This document shows positions 24,801-39,097 of a stretch of DNA of 64,000 nt, one piece after another. The position numbers and the translations under genes are program-made. The notes beneath the pieces were generated by a model. It saw only the letters and a program-made list of their open reading frames with translations, made no database searches and had not been told where the DNA came from. The stretch comes from Diprion similis (Eukaryota; Arthropoda; Insecta; Hymenoptera; Diprionidae). The stretch covers positions 19,118,001 to 19,182,000 of the forward strand of contig NC_060110.1 of assembly GCF_021155765.1 (NCBI RefSeq), read 5' to 3'. Each line of letters begins with the position of its first letter. Position 1 is the first letter of the stretch.

Positions 24801-27181
24801 TAGGCCATTCAATTTTTCATCGTTGGCATATAGCCGAAGTACATGTGGTGAGACTATGACAGTATCACTTCTCAAAGCCTTTAGAATTAAGTAGAATTTA
24901 TTGAGCTCATTCAATATCACGTTTAATCGTTTGCGGTTGTGATACATATGCCGCCATAAAGAGTTTTTCGTTTTCTGATTGTTAAAGTAACTATCACGTA
25001 CATTTTTCAATTTGTATTTGGTCAAATTTGGATTTTTGGATTGCTCGCCAATGCGAACTAGCGATTCTGTATGCAACATAATACCTTCCAAAAACTGATC
25101 AAGGGCATGATTTGTCAAGCAAACAACAATCATAGGAGTGGGTTGCGATGATTTGTACCAACTTGAAGAATTGGCTAACAATGTGCTAGCAATTTGTAAC
25201 GCCATAAATGTCTTACCAGTACCTGGTGGTCCATGTAATACTGATAATTCTTGTAGAAGTGCACATTTAAAGGCTTCATACTGGGATGGATCAAACTGAA
25301 GGTATTTAGCACTTGGCCATCGTGTAGTATCCATTACAGGAATTCTGAATCCTTTACATACATATACTGTGCTTTTATCAAGGTATTTCGGTGGAGAAGG
25401 TGAGGATTCAGCATCTATGATATAGCGCTTCATTGGAAAATTCTCCTCAGTCATAAATCGTAAACTGTGAAGAGTATGGTAGTAGGGCAAAAAATATACT
25501 TTTGATTCTACCATAACAAATGGGGAGTTGTACATGTCTCGCATAATTTCAGATCCTATACAAGGCTCAATGATTAATTGGCCTTTTTCCAAAAGTTTTA
25601 GGTCTCGCTCGGCGACAGTTGCAAATAAAACGCTTCCGAAGTTATCATTAGTGAAACATAGGAGTGATCCGTACATAAACAGCTTTGAACGATTCCAGTT
25701 TATCTTCCGCATAACTCCAAAAGAAATAGTTATGCCGATTTTGTTTTTCACTACAGTTGAATTTATCAATTTTACGTTCTGGAAAACCCTGATGTCTGAT
25801 TTTTGCATCCGGACTTTTGTATTTGCTGCTAGCGCTTCTTTATACTCTCGAATACCATCTCTCAATGGGCATAAAAAATCTTCGCGCACTAGTCGAAACT
25901 GTACGTCCAGGTAATGTTCAACCGAATCATAGGCACCATGAGTTTTACAAGGTCTGATGTATGGATGATGATCATTAAGATCTTCTACTGTTGGTATGAT
26001 ATTTAAAGTTCTGAAGTCCTTGAACGTTTCAATACCTTTTTCTCTTTTCTTTTTCAGTTGCTGATGTAATTTGTGAATACCATATTCTATCTCTTTATCA
26101 ATTTTATGATCAGCTTTGGTTTTTATAGACTCTATAACATACCGTATAGTTAGCTCCATGACTAGTATTAATGAACCATGAGAGTCTACAGGAACAAAAT
26201 TGATGGCTGCTTTGTAAAAAGCATACAAGGAGTTCCAAAATTCATCAATATTTTCCCAGTAAAATCTATTATCTTTCGTCTTGCTTTGAGTTTCGGAAGG
26301 TAGTGATACCAAATAGTGTTCTAAGTTAGCGAGAAATTTCGACTGGCACACATCGCTGAGGGTATTTATCACAATTCTTGTGAAATTAGCTTGTCCAAGC
26401 TTTGCCAAAATACGAAGTGTAACAACTGTAAAATCTTTATTCAAATCGCTGTTCAGTAAAAGCTTGAAATCTGGGTTATGCGACAGTTCTGCTGCTATGT
26501 CATTCTCATTCATTTCGCTAAGTTTCTTTAATTGAAGAAAATGAAGGTACTTTGAACGTTTTTCATCATGAGCATAGTGTGCGCTTCCACTAGAATCTCC
26601 CCTGTAACAAACATTGCTTTGATTACTTCTAAAATAGAAATAATATTATGTGGCACTAGAAGTGATGTAAGAAAATAATAGTAATTGGTTTAAAGACTCA
26701 TTCGTATTACATTTGTCATATTTTTGAAAAGGTAACGTTTATAACTTGTCATATTTTATTATACTGATCCTTACCCTTGTCCTTGAAATCTTGGTCCTGA
26801 AAATTGTGATCCAAAAGGTGAAAACGATCGTGAATCACTTTGTTCAGAGTTCTCATCAGGTTTAGCAGCTTTTAGTTTCTGATCAAAATAGTCATAATAA
26901 AGTGGTTCAGGAGGTTGTTGTACATTTAGGCTCATTAGGGCGGAGGGCTCTCCTCGCTGATTACTCCGTATATTTTGATCACGCTGACCACGCTGACCAC
27001 GTTGCCAATGTTGACCCTGTTGACCACGTTCCCCATGCTGATCCTGTTGACCATGTTCTCCATGCTGACCTTGTGTTCTACGTGGCCCACGCTGACCACG
27101 TTGCCCACGACCCCTAGATGGTCTTCTTGGTCCTGAAGACTGACCTCTTTGTGTGTTACTACTCCTCCAATTATGCTCCAT
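18866..27181 (-). CDS. ZNFX1: ZNFX1 paralog A: NFX1-type zinc finger helicase lacking an intact RZ finger
   Basis: Fifteen exons join in frame to 1992 residues: 26775-27181, 24450-26601, 24019-24304, 23386-23885, 22844-23161, 22416-22721, 22081-22236, 21731-21988, 21277-21505, 21007-21172, 20697-20808, 20316-20530, 19762-20039, 19323-19606 and 18866-19177. ZNFX1 is a superfamily 1 RNA helicase: a Z-granule factor for small-RNA inheritance in nematodes and an antiviral dsRNA sensor in mammals. Order: an RGQ/GQH-rich disordered N-terminus (residues 1-135), a helical repeat region, Walker A GPPGTGKT at about 593-600, an acidic insert, Walker B VEEAAE, GDHKQLRP, QHRMRP, VDNYQGEE and VALSRAREGLY, then an array of NFX1-type fingers rich in CGH and CxxxC. 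The last exon ends DWYKCPVGHIFLVRCEIC plus a short tail, so most of the RZ finger is missing. Reading frame is otherwise intact. It is the downstream member of a tandem pair. Confidence 0.9.
26978..27112 (-). repeat. 9-bp coding minisatellite in ZNFX1 paralog A exon 1
   Basis: On the plus strand the unit is close to CTGACCACG, repeated with drift (TTGACCACG, CTGATCCTG and so on). Read on the coding strand it yields RGQ, HGQ and GQQ triplets, giving a glycine-arginine-glutamine low-complexity tract. Such tracts commonly bind RNA or drive condensate formation. The other ZNFX1 copy has no counterpart. Confidence 0.8.
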
Positions 27182-28745
27182 GTTTAGGTAGAGTATTGAA
27201 GATCTGGATATTGTAGCATTACTACTCGGTCTACATGAAATAAATACAGAATACTAAAAATGTACTAAACCTGTAAATAAGAAGTATGGAAAGTATAATA
27301 AGTACATTCCGAATACCAGGAACATACAATTGGAAAAGTGCAAGATCAACAACAATTTTGCTATAGTCAGATAACCTGTGCATATCAATGTATGTTTACA
27401 ACGTTTACAATGATACAATTTGGTTATGTCATGGTATTAGATAAATTGGGCATTAGAAAAGTACACTGGTTGAAAGAAACGGCACTTGTAACATTCCAAA
27501 ATTATTGTTTATAACCTGTACTTACAATTCAACGACGTACCAGCTGGCGAAGCTCCTAACGATAGAATTTCAATCGTATCGTGATGTAACGTTAGTCGAT
27601 CCACTTTTACACGAAAATTATCACACTGTGGCCACCTCGCCACATTACTTTCCTTAATTTCTTATCCGAAGAAATCCGAAGGGGTTCCCACTCCCACTTC
27701 CGAATGCCGGAATTAACGTATCAGCATGAAACATACACTTCATCTTTATGATTCAAAGTAACACGCAATCACATTATCATGTTGGCGTTAAGATAAACCA
27801 CCAGGTACCTCTAGGCTCTACTTTTCATACACTAGACAAACGCATTGGAAGAGGTTATGTGATTTATCGTATTTCTCTACTGAGCTTTTCACATACCGGC
27901 GATTTTCAACCAGCTAATTGCCTAAATACGTTTCATTCTCAAGGGGAAATAGAAGATATATTTTCCTATACTACAGAAATTGATTGTAGTATTTTATTTT
28001 ATTCAACGTTTCCATACATGAATTATCTTTTACATTATCTAATAAGTATGAGAAAGGCAATTATTCTGTAATTTCTTAAACAGCACATGTGGGTAATAGG
28101 AATCATTCTTATCACGGCTGATTATTTGACGAAATCTCTTTCAAAAGTGCACACTCTCTACTCAATAGTAGAAGATAAACTTTGAAGTCCTTTTTGTCTG
28201 GTGTCTACATACATTGCATATGTAAATATAGAAAATTGATCTTATTATAATTCAGGTGTTTTCATTGAGATATTCATCGGTTATGTGAAGAGTGAAACTC
28301 AACAGCTTCATACCTATTTCCCTGAAAGTGACACCTGATTTTTATGCTATTTATTGTCACCAACAGGTCTAACGTAACTCACACTCAATTGCTTACAGTG
28401 AATTGGGTAATTTTAATTATTGTAGAAATTTTACCATTTAGAAAACTGTACTTAAATGCACAAAGAACAAGGATTTGTATTGCGACCTGAGTGTATATAT
28501 ATATATTCAATGGAAAAATAATATATAAAAAAAGCTGTTCAGTTTTTTGCAGATCATTACATTGTCACTCATATTTTTTAAACTGAATGCTAATAAGGCT
28601 CCGAAAAACATGCATGATTGGAGTCAATTGTTCACTGGCACAACTATGATACTTAGAAAGTTTTAAAATGTAAAGATAGATTAGGATTTAACAGATGTAT
28701 AATATGCATTTAAATGTTATGGATTGTGGGTAGGCAAATAAGGAA
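27182..28745. other. Spacer between the two ZNFX1 paralogs
   Basis: About 1.56 kb without a supported coding exon. It should contain the promoter and 5' UTR of paralog A and the 3' UTR of paralog B. A short TA run lies near 28494-28504. An open frame at 27748-28071 (+) has no recognisable domain and I treat it as chance. Confidence 0.55.
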
Positions 28746-31700
28746 CTAAGGATAAGCGGGACGTGTAGCACCATCAATTTCTGTAGCCACTCTGTTATCA
28801 GATCTCAAACGATGCGAACTGCCACCAATTTTGGCATGACACTCTATACATTTGCTTTCCTGCATTGCCCCACCACATTCACCTATCGTGTAATAGTGGC
28901 CATTTGGACACTTGAACCAATGGCCTTGCGTAAAGCCCATTGCTTTGACAATCAACTTCCGTTCTTGGACAATGTTAGTATCAAACTGCTGTATTGCAAT
29001 CTGTATTCCCTGTTTAACTTCCAATTCCCTGTTTTTGGTAAATTTTTGAATGCTCAACAGTTTTACCAATACCGCATCATATTCTTTTTCGTGAGCAATT
29101 CCAGATTTGTTATCATCTATTTCGCACAGTTTCGCCTGTAACATAAATGTTTGATAGAATTAAAATCTGAATATTACCGTTTTCTTCTTTTTTTCCCAAC
29201 CAACGGTATCATATTTCAAATATAATCCGATTTGAAATTTTTAAGACCTTCAGAATTACAGAGTTTACATATTGCCTCAAAGTGCAAAATCATATTCAAA
29301 TGGTCATAATTTTTTTAAATATGTGTATCCCACAAGGAAGTGAAAAAGTTGATGCTAATCGACATTATACATCATCCCTCACATTTGAAGGAAAAATGCG
29401 GATTTTCTTCTTTTATTATACAATAGTGAGCACATGATTTGAACAACATTCTAAGTTCTGAAGACTACTGGAGGTATTTAATGATCAAAATTTGTAAGTG
29501 TGATCAAGCAGCATACCATGTAACTTAGACGTCGAATTTCTAGTACAATATCTTCAAGTTGTTGGGTAGATATTTGCCCTTGTGTTGGAAGAAACTCCAC
29601 GAGCATAAGAAATTGATTTTTCACATGCTGATAAGATTTAACAGAACGGTTTTTTATTGACTTCAGTATGTCAAGCATCTCCTGTAGAAGTTTCAACACG
29701 GTTTCAACAGCGGCAAGTTCTTGTAAACTTAAAGTTTGTCTTCTTTGATTTTTTATGAAGGTTCCGTTGTCCCATAAGTTTTGTAATAAATTCTTCAAAT
29801 CCCGGAATTCTGAATCTTAACGAAACACATGAAATGAGATTTTTAAGGAATTTATAAGGTAGATAATTGTAAAAATACGAATTGTTCCTAGTAGAATTTA
29901 TAGTTTCTTGAGAATAGATAAATAGATATATCTACATAATGTATCAAATAGGCTGTTGTAATCGAATGATGAAAGACTTAGTAGTATTGAAATATACATA
30001 TAGTTCATTTAGTGCAAGTACCTGCTACATCCGAGTTAGACTTCATATCTAGTATTTCTGCAAGGATATTTTGTTGCCGTATTTTTTGTGTGTTCGGTTT
30101 ACCAAATACTTTCATCTTTACTTGCAGTACATCAGCCATATCTTTTTTGATTTGGTTCATGACTCTCATACACCTTCTTATAGGAGTTTTGCAGCTAGGG
30201 CAAGTTTTCATTTGAATCGTTTCACTGCATTTTGATACCCATGTTGTGAGTGCGTCACTTTCTATGCAATGACCACAATCTTCCAGAAATATAAACCTAT
30301 CAAGATTGCAAACGTTGTGCAAAGTCTGTTAGTAAGTTGTATAGTAAGGTTTAGCATTTGTAACTTGTTATTATATTCATGACAAAACGATGATTTCAAA
30401 AGTTATTTTTAATTTTGCAAGTTTACCTAGCATTTGGTTCATCTTCATTTCCAAATAAAATTCTTGTGAGTTCCTCCTCATCACAAATTCGGCATAATGG
30501 TGGGCAAGGATCACCACAGAAGCCAACACAAGGATGATTGCACTTTAACATCTTCTTGCAAGGTTCAATACATGGTTCTATATTGCATAGTTCATAGCAG
30601 CGTTTATTACATTTTTGGTGTTCACATTTCCGTATGCAAGGTTCCTGAAAAATAAGAAAAAAAATTATTCCCCACATAATATGTATCAACAAAAGAAACA
30701 CCGTTTTTTCAAAATTTACTGGCTTGTGAAAAGGATGTTGACGTAAGATTTCCGATAAGCCTGTGAAAGTTGAAATCAAATCCATTTACCTGTAGACTTG
30801 TAGACAGAGTTAGAAATTCAAGAAAATTCGTTGATACCAGAATATCAAAACCCAAAAACAACAATATTATGAGTAGTACGAGTATTCGATCAATACTGTA
30901 ATAAATGCCCTAAACTTCATACTGCACTTTCTGTGTGTCAAATAATTTAAGTATTAGGCCACTAGACTGATTGCTGAATTTTTGGATTCAATTAGTAAAA
31001 TTACTCTTAATAATAATAACAATAATAATAATAATGATAGTAATAATAATAATCGCTGCGGTGTGAGGGAAGAATTGGTTAGTGATCATCATTATGCCTC
31101 TGCAGTCATCACAACATGTTCAATAGACACTGTGAAAATTCGCACAAGGGCCAAGGGAAACTACAGAAAGATTGCCAAAGTGTAGCCTAACCGAGTTCAA
31201 ACTTGAGTTTGGTGATTCAGCAGCTGAATGAGGTGATCGTATTACAATTTTGGTAAGTTGCCATTCAAGTCCCCATTGACACTCTGAATAACTCAACTGT
31301 TCTTGTTCTGCAGTCGCGCATGATATGCGTATCGCTACTAGGGTTGGTGATGGTTTATTCATTTTCAAAAGCTTTATAATGAATTATATGATTAATTTTG
31401 CATGTACTAACTTTGCATCCGGTACACGGCATTCCACATTTTTTGTTACATTTGTTGTGAGCACATTTGATTTCGCAAGGCTTCTTACAGGGTTGACATT
31501 CCTGCCTGCACGGTACATCACACCTACAAAATTGATAACAAGATTGTGTGAGCATGATGACATTTTTACTAAAAATATTTGTGATAATTGGTTTTATATT
31601 TTGATTGGATCATTGAGTAATGTTGAGCAGATGAGTTCATTTACAGAAACGTGAAACAATCGATTGATAATTTCAGATTTTAGCATCGTTCATTATGCGC

Positions 31701-34700
31701 TTATTGTTAGCATTAAAATATCAATTACTTATGTCCACAAACAAGAATGTTGCCACAAGGCTCCCTACAAGAGATGTGCATACGGCCTTGCTTGCAGTTT
31801 CCACATGTCCCGCCACATACATGCCCACACATTAGTTGTGTTCTGCATGGTTCCTTACAGTACATCAGTATCTCTGTAGAGTTTAATTCTAGACAGGGAG
31901 AATGATCAACAATCAATTAATTAAATTAATGTTATTCGTGTTAGAAATCCAATACCTACTAATTAAAATGGAGGACCTAGGTTAACTCAATTACCCTCTA
32001 AACTTAAACTACTCCGATTTTTTTTCATTTTTGAAACTTTGTTATACTGTATAAAAGTACCTTCTATGATTATAAAAAATAATGTTTTGGGCTCTGGTTC
32101 CAGAGTTTTCAATAGCTAACATTTGGTAATAAAATTCTACGATCTTCAACCGAAATTTGGTTTGCAATAATTCCTAAATAGATACACAAAAAATTGGTAA
32201 GATCAGACAAAGTGCTTCTACGCAGTGTAACAAAGCACAAAAGTGAAAAGAAATTTAAATAGTTAAAGTCTGAATACATGAAACACTAAATTTTTTACCT
32301 TCACCTGTCTCTGTTCATGGAATACTCACCAATGCTTCGCAAGTAACAAGGCACTGAGAAAATATGCCCGCACAGTCCAGGTTCAGTGCGCCGAGTCATT
32401 ACTTTGCAATTTAAGGTGCATGGTTCTTTGCATTTTGCTGCACAGGGATGACCACATATTAATATGCGTTGGCATTTAGCACTACATTTGGAACGTGTTG
32501 GTATTTCGCTACATTTGACTTCCACAGTATGCCCACAAGGACTGGGTTTCTTTACCTGAAAAATATTCGTAAGATTTCGTTAACTAATTCAATTACTTAC
32601 TTCTTTAATTTTTAGGTAGATTTTACGAAAGAATAGGTAATATATTTGTTGATCAATTGAGAAACAGGTTTTTGATTTGTCATACAAGAATAAATTGATA
32701 AGAATTCGTAACATATCTTGTTCGAAAACTTGACTTATATTTTACATCATGAGAAAACCCAAAATCTATTGGTCGGTGGTATTTTTAAAATTATACTCAC
32801 TTTTACTTTACAGCCACCGCAAACTTCATGACATAGCCGATCACATTTATGAGTACAACTCATAACACGCTTGCAAGGTCTTTCGCATATCTGATCTTCT
32901 ACATTTACAGCGCATTGAATCTTCTTATAATAATGGCCACAGGAGCGCGTTTTTTGTACGTATATGGTACACTCTCCACATGACTCATGGCATCGTTTCT
33001 TACATGGATGGTTCGAAGTGCACCCAACATTATTTTTTGTACAATCTTTATAGCAGAGGTACTATAAAAAAAATACGCATCAAATATCGAATTCGTACAA
33101 TAGTGTTTCCATTATTTTAATATATTATCGAAGAATTAAACTTTACCTCAATATGATCGGGATCCGCATTAGCATGGCAAGTCAGTGTGCAACTATGACC
33201 ACATGCCAAACGAATCTCACAAAGACGTGGGCACTTGCACCTTTCAACAGGTTGATAACAAGGTTTTTTAATTTCATGATTGCAATGTGGTAATACGGCA
33301 TCTACCTATGTAAAAGAAGAAAGCGATATTTTTTTACAGAAGTTGTAATCTTATTCATAACAAATCTTTCGCTTATAATTAATGTAAAAGAAATTAGAAA
33401 ATAAATTTATTTTGTGACCCATGAGAGCAAAATTTTCGCTCCTATTGAAGAGCACAACTCTGCATACATACCTGAATATAGCATGGAAATGTTTCTACAT
33501 CACATCCACAAGGCATTTGCACGGTATGCCCACATTTTAGCTGACGATCTACCATTACTCTACATGGTTTACAACCTTCAAAACACTTGAGCGGACAAGG
33601 ATGATCATTCGGACAACTTTTAATGCAGGCTTGCCTACACTGAAACTCATTGTGCTCCCTATCCAATGTGTGACAAATACTGGTACAAGAATGTCCACAT
33701 ACTAAATCAGCGTCACATTTCTTCAAGCAACCACCTTCTGGACATTGTTGGAAGTCACTGACATTCTGTATCTGTGAATAAATTGTAGTTGAATGAAATG
33801 ACTTCCATGGGTAAGACAGTCAGTATCCTGACCAATAATAATTATCTCAATGAATTATTACCTTTATCAATTGGTCGGAATGTATTTGACATCTCAATTC
33901 AAGTGTATCACCTATGGCCTTCTCATCTTCTAAAACAGCATTAATTTTTGGCCAGATCTCATTTTTTGTAAGAAGGTCCTTCATGTTTCCCATTACATAG
34001 AGACCTTCACGTGCACGAGACAAGGCCACGCACACTCTATTTTCCTCTTTTAGGAATCCAATGTTCCCTTCCCCATTGTTGCGTACAAGTGAGAGAAGAA
34101 TGATCCTATTCTCTTCACCTTGGTAATTATCAACTGTCGTTACACGTACCTGATTGAGAATCATATAACGAGCAGTTTCCTGTAAAGTATAAAGCAATGT
34201 AATCTTAGCTCAATATTACTTCAAAATTTAACAAGCATGTGATGATACGGGAATTTCAGTTAGTTTACATGACATTATTACATATTCGAAACCAAGTTCT
34301 AAAAATTCATCAAAGTTGGTGATATAACTATTTTCAACGATTGAGGAGCAAGCACTGTAATTACCTTCATAAGAGCAAATAATTGTCCTGTATAAGTACA
34401 AAGTATAGTGATTTCTGTGCCGCTGTAACCTTGTAGTATCAGGTGTCTAGCAAATGCCACTAGAAATTGCGCTTCGAATGGGTTCGTCCAACTTTCCTCG
34501 TTATTATGGCTATTTTCATGGTTGTTGTGATTTAGGAAAAATAGATTTTTCACCAATCCTCTTACCGCAGGGTAGTCAAGTACTGATTGATGGTTATAAA
34601 GTGTCAGATAAATTGATGGGGATATTAATTTGGCGATCTGTGGTCTCATCCTGTGCTGATATGCTAATTGTGTGCAGTCACCTCTGATATTAACCATTCT

Positions 34701-37700
34701 TTCAAAGAGCGATATGTTCAAGTTGTATTTTGAGCCTAGTTTGTAAACAGACGCCTTTGGTCGAAGTTGTTTGTGATCCCCAATCAGGATCACATGTTGG
34801 CAATCCTTAGTCAAAGAACACACAACGTGTGCTTCAAGAATTTCTGCCGCCTCTTCCACCAGTACTAAGAGGGTAAAAAAATTTGGAAACAAATAAATGA
34901 ATACTAATTATAATTAAAAATAATAATCGCGAAGTGACAATACTGAATATAATTTCACATCATCAAAAATAAAAAGGTACTGAGAATGAATTTCATCTTC
35001 TTCGCGTTATTGAGAATCTTATAAATTCTACAAAAATGTTCAACAATATTTTCACTTTTCAATGCAAAACCTTTCATATTTGAATCCGCTCCTTCAATGG
35101 TAGCTGTTTTACCATAAATCTTTTTTTGACTAAATGGATGTGTGTGTGTGTAACTCATACTGATTCTTCACTCGGACATGACTTACTGTGAAGTGGAGTT
35201 ATAAATACTGTCATATGATCGTTTGATTGCGATCAAAATTTACCTATGGGGGCATGAAGAGCACGTAATGATGCATGCTGTTTGGCAGCACCTGTTGTGG
35301 TAAGCCCAATTACGTCATGTTCCCGCAGTACAGCCAAATCAACCAGTTGTTTAGCTTCATCCAATTTTGAGCGTAATCGACGAGACGTACGTTCCAGCTC
35401 AGTTACTTTACGCATTACATTTTCATAGCTTATATTTACCCATTTCCAGTACATTCTCCAGCGAGGATTGCTGGCTGGGAATCTTTGGTTAGGGTTTATT
35501 ATTGGATGTTGATTCAATTTTCGCTGTAAAATTGAGTACAATTAATAATAATAATTTCATTTGCTACAATTATGGACAGATTTTCGTAAAAAAATGTGAT
35601 CAGTATTCTCACTAAGTTTAAATTGCATACCCTTACACCTCATTCTATCTTACAGGAAATTTTTCCTTTGACGTCAATTATCGTTATAATTTCATGAGTA
35701 CGAATTGAAATAAATAGTTTTGACTAGAACATTGTTATTTTTATTCTACTGTACATAAGTTTTACATTTATACATATTTGGTTGATAGCAAAGCTTACCT
35801 GCAGATTTGTTCGTTGAACAAATAATGCATTTAAATCCTCTTCCCATTCAATGGTTGGATCAAACGGTAGAGCATGCATTTCTGGGTCTAACCCTCTGTA
35901 CTCAAGTATTTGTTTATTCAGCCTGTGAATCAGCATATCTATACTTCTCAAGGGAAAAATAGGTTTGTCAGAATCATCAACTTGAAAATTCAAGTTGAGT
36001 TCTAATTCATCATCCATGTGTATGTTTTCATCAAATGGAAGTTTTTCTTCAGGGATATTTTCAGCTGTAGCACCTTCCAGATCTTGAACTGGTGGTGAAG
36101 TTTGTGGAACCATAGTTATATTGGTACTCACAATCAAGTTTACCAGTTCTTCATTGGATTTGATTCTCTGCAATTCTACGTCATGGCAATATTCTTGCAG
36201 ACAGTTCAAAGGAGCAATAGCCTCCGCAGTGGTCAAATGCTTAAGAGATGCGCGCATTCTTTGAATAGAACTCAGAACACTCTCCAATTCATGTTTCACC
36301 TCATACATTACTGGCCACGCATGATTCCTATGACCACTTTGGACTGCCTTGCGTCTTTCCATTAGTGTGAAATTTTTTAAAGCTTCACTTTTCGATCTGC
36401 TGCCAACACGAACTATGGATTTAGTGTGCCGGAGAATACCTTCCAGAAATTGATCCAATGCGTGATTTGTCAAACAAACAACAATAATTGGTCCATGAGG
36501 TTTCCAATATTGTTTGTTATTCAGCAAAGTACCAACTATTTTCAATGCAATAAATGTTTTTCCTGTTCCTGGTGGTCCTTGGATTACTGCAAACTCTTGT
36601 GTAAGGGCACACCTGAATGCATTGTACTGTGTTTCATCTAATTTCATTTCCTTTGCACTTGGCCAGAAATGATATCCGCCAATAGGAAGACTGAAATCTT
36701 CGTATTGCAGCATTTGACCTGGTGCAAGGTAACGAGGCAGAGAAGTGGAAGTATCTGCATTTACGAGATACTTTGTCATTGGGAAGTTGGATTCCCTCAT
36801 AAGTCGCATAGCATTTAGGACTACTAAATATGGTTCGAAATATATTTTGGATTCCAACATAACAAATTTGGTGTTATATAAATCTCGAGTGATTTTTGTA
36901 CTCTCACAAGGTTCTATCAAAACGAATCCTTTTTCGAGTTCTTTTTCATCGCGATTAGCAACGGTCACAAAGAGAATTGTGTTGAAATTATCTCTACTCA
37001 GAAGTAATAATCCACCAAACATGAACCTTTTCGATGTACGCCACTTTACTTTTAGTACACCAAATGAAATTAAAATTCCACTACTATTTTTGGCAACATC
37101 CGGGGCTATGAGTGTTACATTTTTATAAATTCGAAGATCGTTATTTCGGTATTTCACAGGGCCATGCAAATACTCTTGTATGCCACTGCGCAGAGGAGAT
37201 ACAAAGTCTTCGCGTAACAAACGAAACTGAACATCCAAGTAATGTTCAACAGAATCATATGCATCTTTTATTTTGCAAGCCCTGATAAAAGGTTTTTGAT
37301 TATACAAGTCGTCTATTGTTGGTATAACGCTTAATGATCTGAAATCTTCAGGTGGGTTCTCTTCCACCACAACTTCGTGAGAAGGTATCTCACGTTGTTT
37401 GTTTTTATCTTCAATTTTTTTAATTTCTTCTTCCAACTCTTGAAGCATATTTGACGCATCATTTTTCAACTGTTGCTGAACTTTGTATCCATTGCTAAGC
37501 TCAATAGCTGTGGTAATTGGGATTATTTTTTGTAAAATGGGCGTTAATTCGTCCCTGGCTTTACTCGGTAATAGTTCCATGATTTTTTTGAAGAGTACAA
37601 TCAGGTTTTGCCAAAAATTGTCCTTGTCTTCGTGGTATAGCCTATTCTTTATCTTATCAGTAGTACTCTCGAATGCCAGTTTTGTCAAGTAACTTTCCAA

Positions 37701-39097
37701 TTCTTTGAGGAATTTAGGTGAGCAAGCGTGGCTTAGTACACTAGTTACAATTTCAGCAAAATTAGCTTGTGAAACATTGGTCAAAACACGCAATGTGACC
37801 ACCATGAGATCTGGGGTGGCAATGTTATTTAATAATTCTTCGAAGTCAGCTTTCTTCTTGGTTAATGTTGTAACAACATCATCACTATTGCTTGTACTCA
37901 AATCATTCAATCGTTTGAAATTGAAGAATCGTGTACTATACTGATCCCTATTAGTTGGTTGCCGAGTGGAACCACTACTTCTGCTACGATGCTGATCTCT
38001 GTTCTTGCTGTGGAATTAAGGAATACCATATTATTTCAAGAAATTTCATAAGACTTTGCAAAGTGTAATTGCCTATTAAGTATGGTTCTATCAATAAGTA
38101 TATACGATTATGCAAATACTGCTCTGATTAAAATTTATTACATATTAAATAGAATATTAAAAATACAACTAAGGAGTAGATTCATTTTCTGGGAAAATTT
38201 CTAAAAAGAATAATTATATAGGACTGGAATATCCTTATGTAATATATTCACGATTCATCAATCACTAGACTAATGGTGATAATTATCGTTATGAAGCTTT
38301 GAATTACGGCTGGTTATCAATGATATTATTCACCTTAGAAAGTCTCAAAATGTATGTAAATAACATATGTAAAATTCCGATCACAGTCAGAGACTATATT
38401 TAGACTTTCCAGCAGTCTAAAGGTTAAATTCAAGATTACAATCAGCAATTGAATTCTATCAAATGCGTTGTCATATTTTGTACAATATATATAGATTTAT
38501 TATTTGAAAGTTTGCGAAAAAAAATTCTGATTGTATAAAGAAGAACTGGAGCACAAAAGTGATCTACCAAATACAAAATGTAAAAAATTTTCTGTACAAA
38601 ATAATTGGAGAATTGATTACAATAGTAAAATTCAGAAGCAGGAAAATGCTGGAGATTATTTGGGTCTAGAGAACTCACTTTGCATTGGCATTATGATCTT
38701 GGGAATGATCACCACGTCGATACGGTGTTCTGTTGTTATTAGCATTATTATTTCTTCCACGATATCTGTAATGTGTTTGTTGCCCTGTAAATAAAACAAG
38801 GCATGAATTTTCATCTATTGTTTTTCACCTAGTTTAAAATCTACTTTTAAAGTGATGGACTCTGTAAAATTTCATGAAGTATGGTATGACGGCATGTTTT
38901 TTTTCAAGCTAAAACTATGAACTTACAGAGTCAACTAACAGACATCAAATATTTCATAAAACTTTCCTACTTGTGAGAACATATCAAAATAACAAATATA
39001 CGATTTACAACATACATACGTTAATCGGAATGTTGATCACGGACATACGACTTTATGCAACATACATACCAGCGTCCGGTGGGTTTGCTCTATCCAT
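28746..39097 (-). CDS. ZNFX1: ZNFX1 paralog B: full-length NFX1-type zinc finger helicase with RZ finger
   Basis: Sixteen coding exons give 1944 residues (human ZNFX1 is 1918): 39070-39097, 38679-38784, 35799-38007, 35244-35523, 34365-34864, 33862-34179, 33472-33771, 33147-33305, 32801-33061, 32330-32555, 31729-31888, 31412-31523, 30427-30644, 30022-30296, 29517-29809 and 28746-29135. Order: a short R/N-rich N-terminus starting MDRANPPDAGQQ; a helical region; Walker A GPPGTGKT at about 522-529; Walker B VEEAAE; GDHKQLRP, QHRMRP, VDNYQGEE and VALSRAREGLY; NFX1-type zinc fingers; a CGHCIESD segment followed by a coiled-coil-like part; and a C-terminal RZ finger (WFKCPNGHYYTIGECGG, then CIEC). 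Exon boundaries match paralog A from the helicase onward, several with identical exon length (500, 318 and 112 bases). Start Met 39097 comes from a 28-base exon with a GTATGT donor and matching phase. This copy looks like the ancestral form. Confidence 0.92.
31008..31053. repeat. (AAT)n microsatellite
   Basis: Imperfect trinucleotide run within the intron at 30645-31411 of ZNFX1 paralog B. Any open frame through it is low-complexity noise. Confidence 0.85.

Noticed and set aside
27748-28071. 107-codon plus-strand frame between the ZNFX1 copies
   Set aside because: No motif, no splice context, AT-rich composition; treated as chance.
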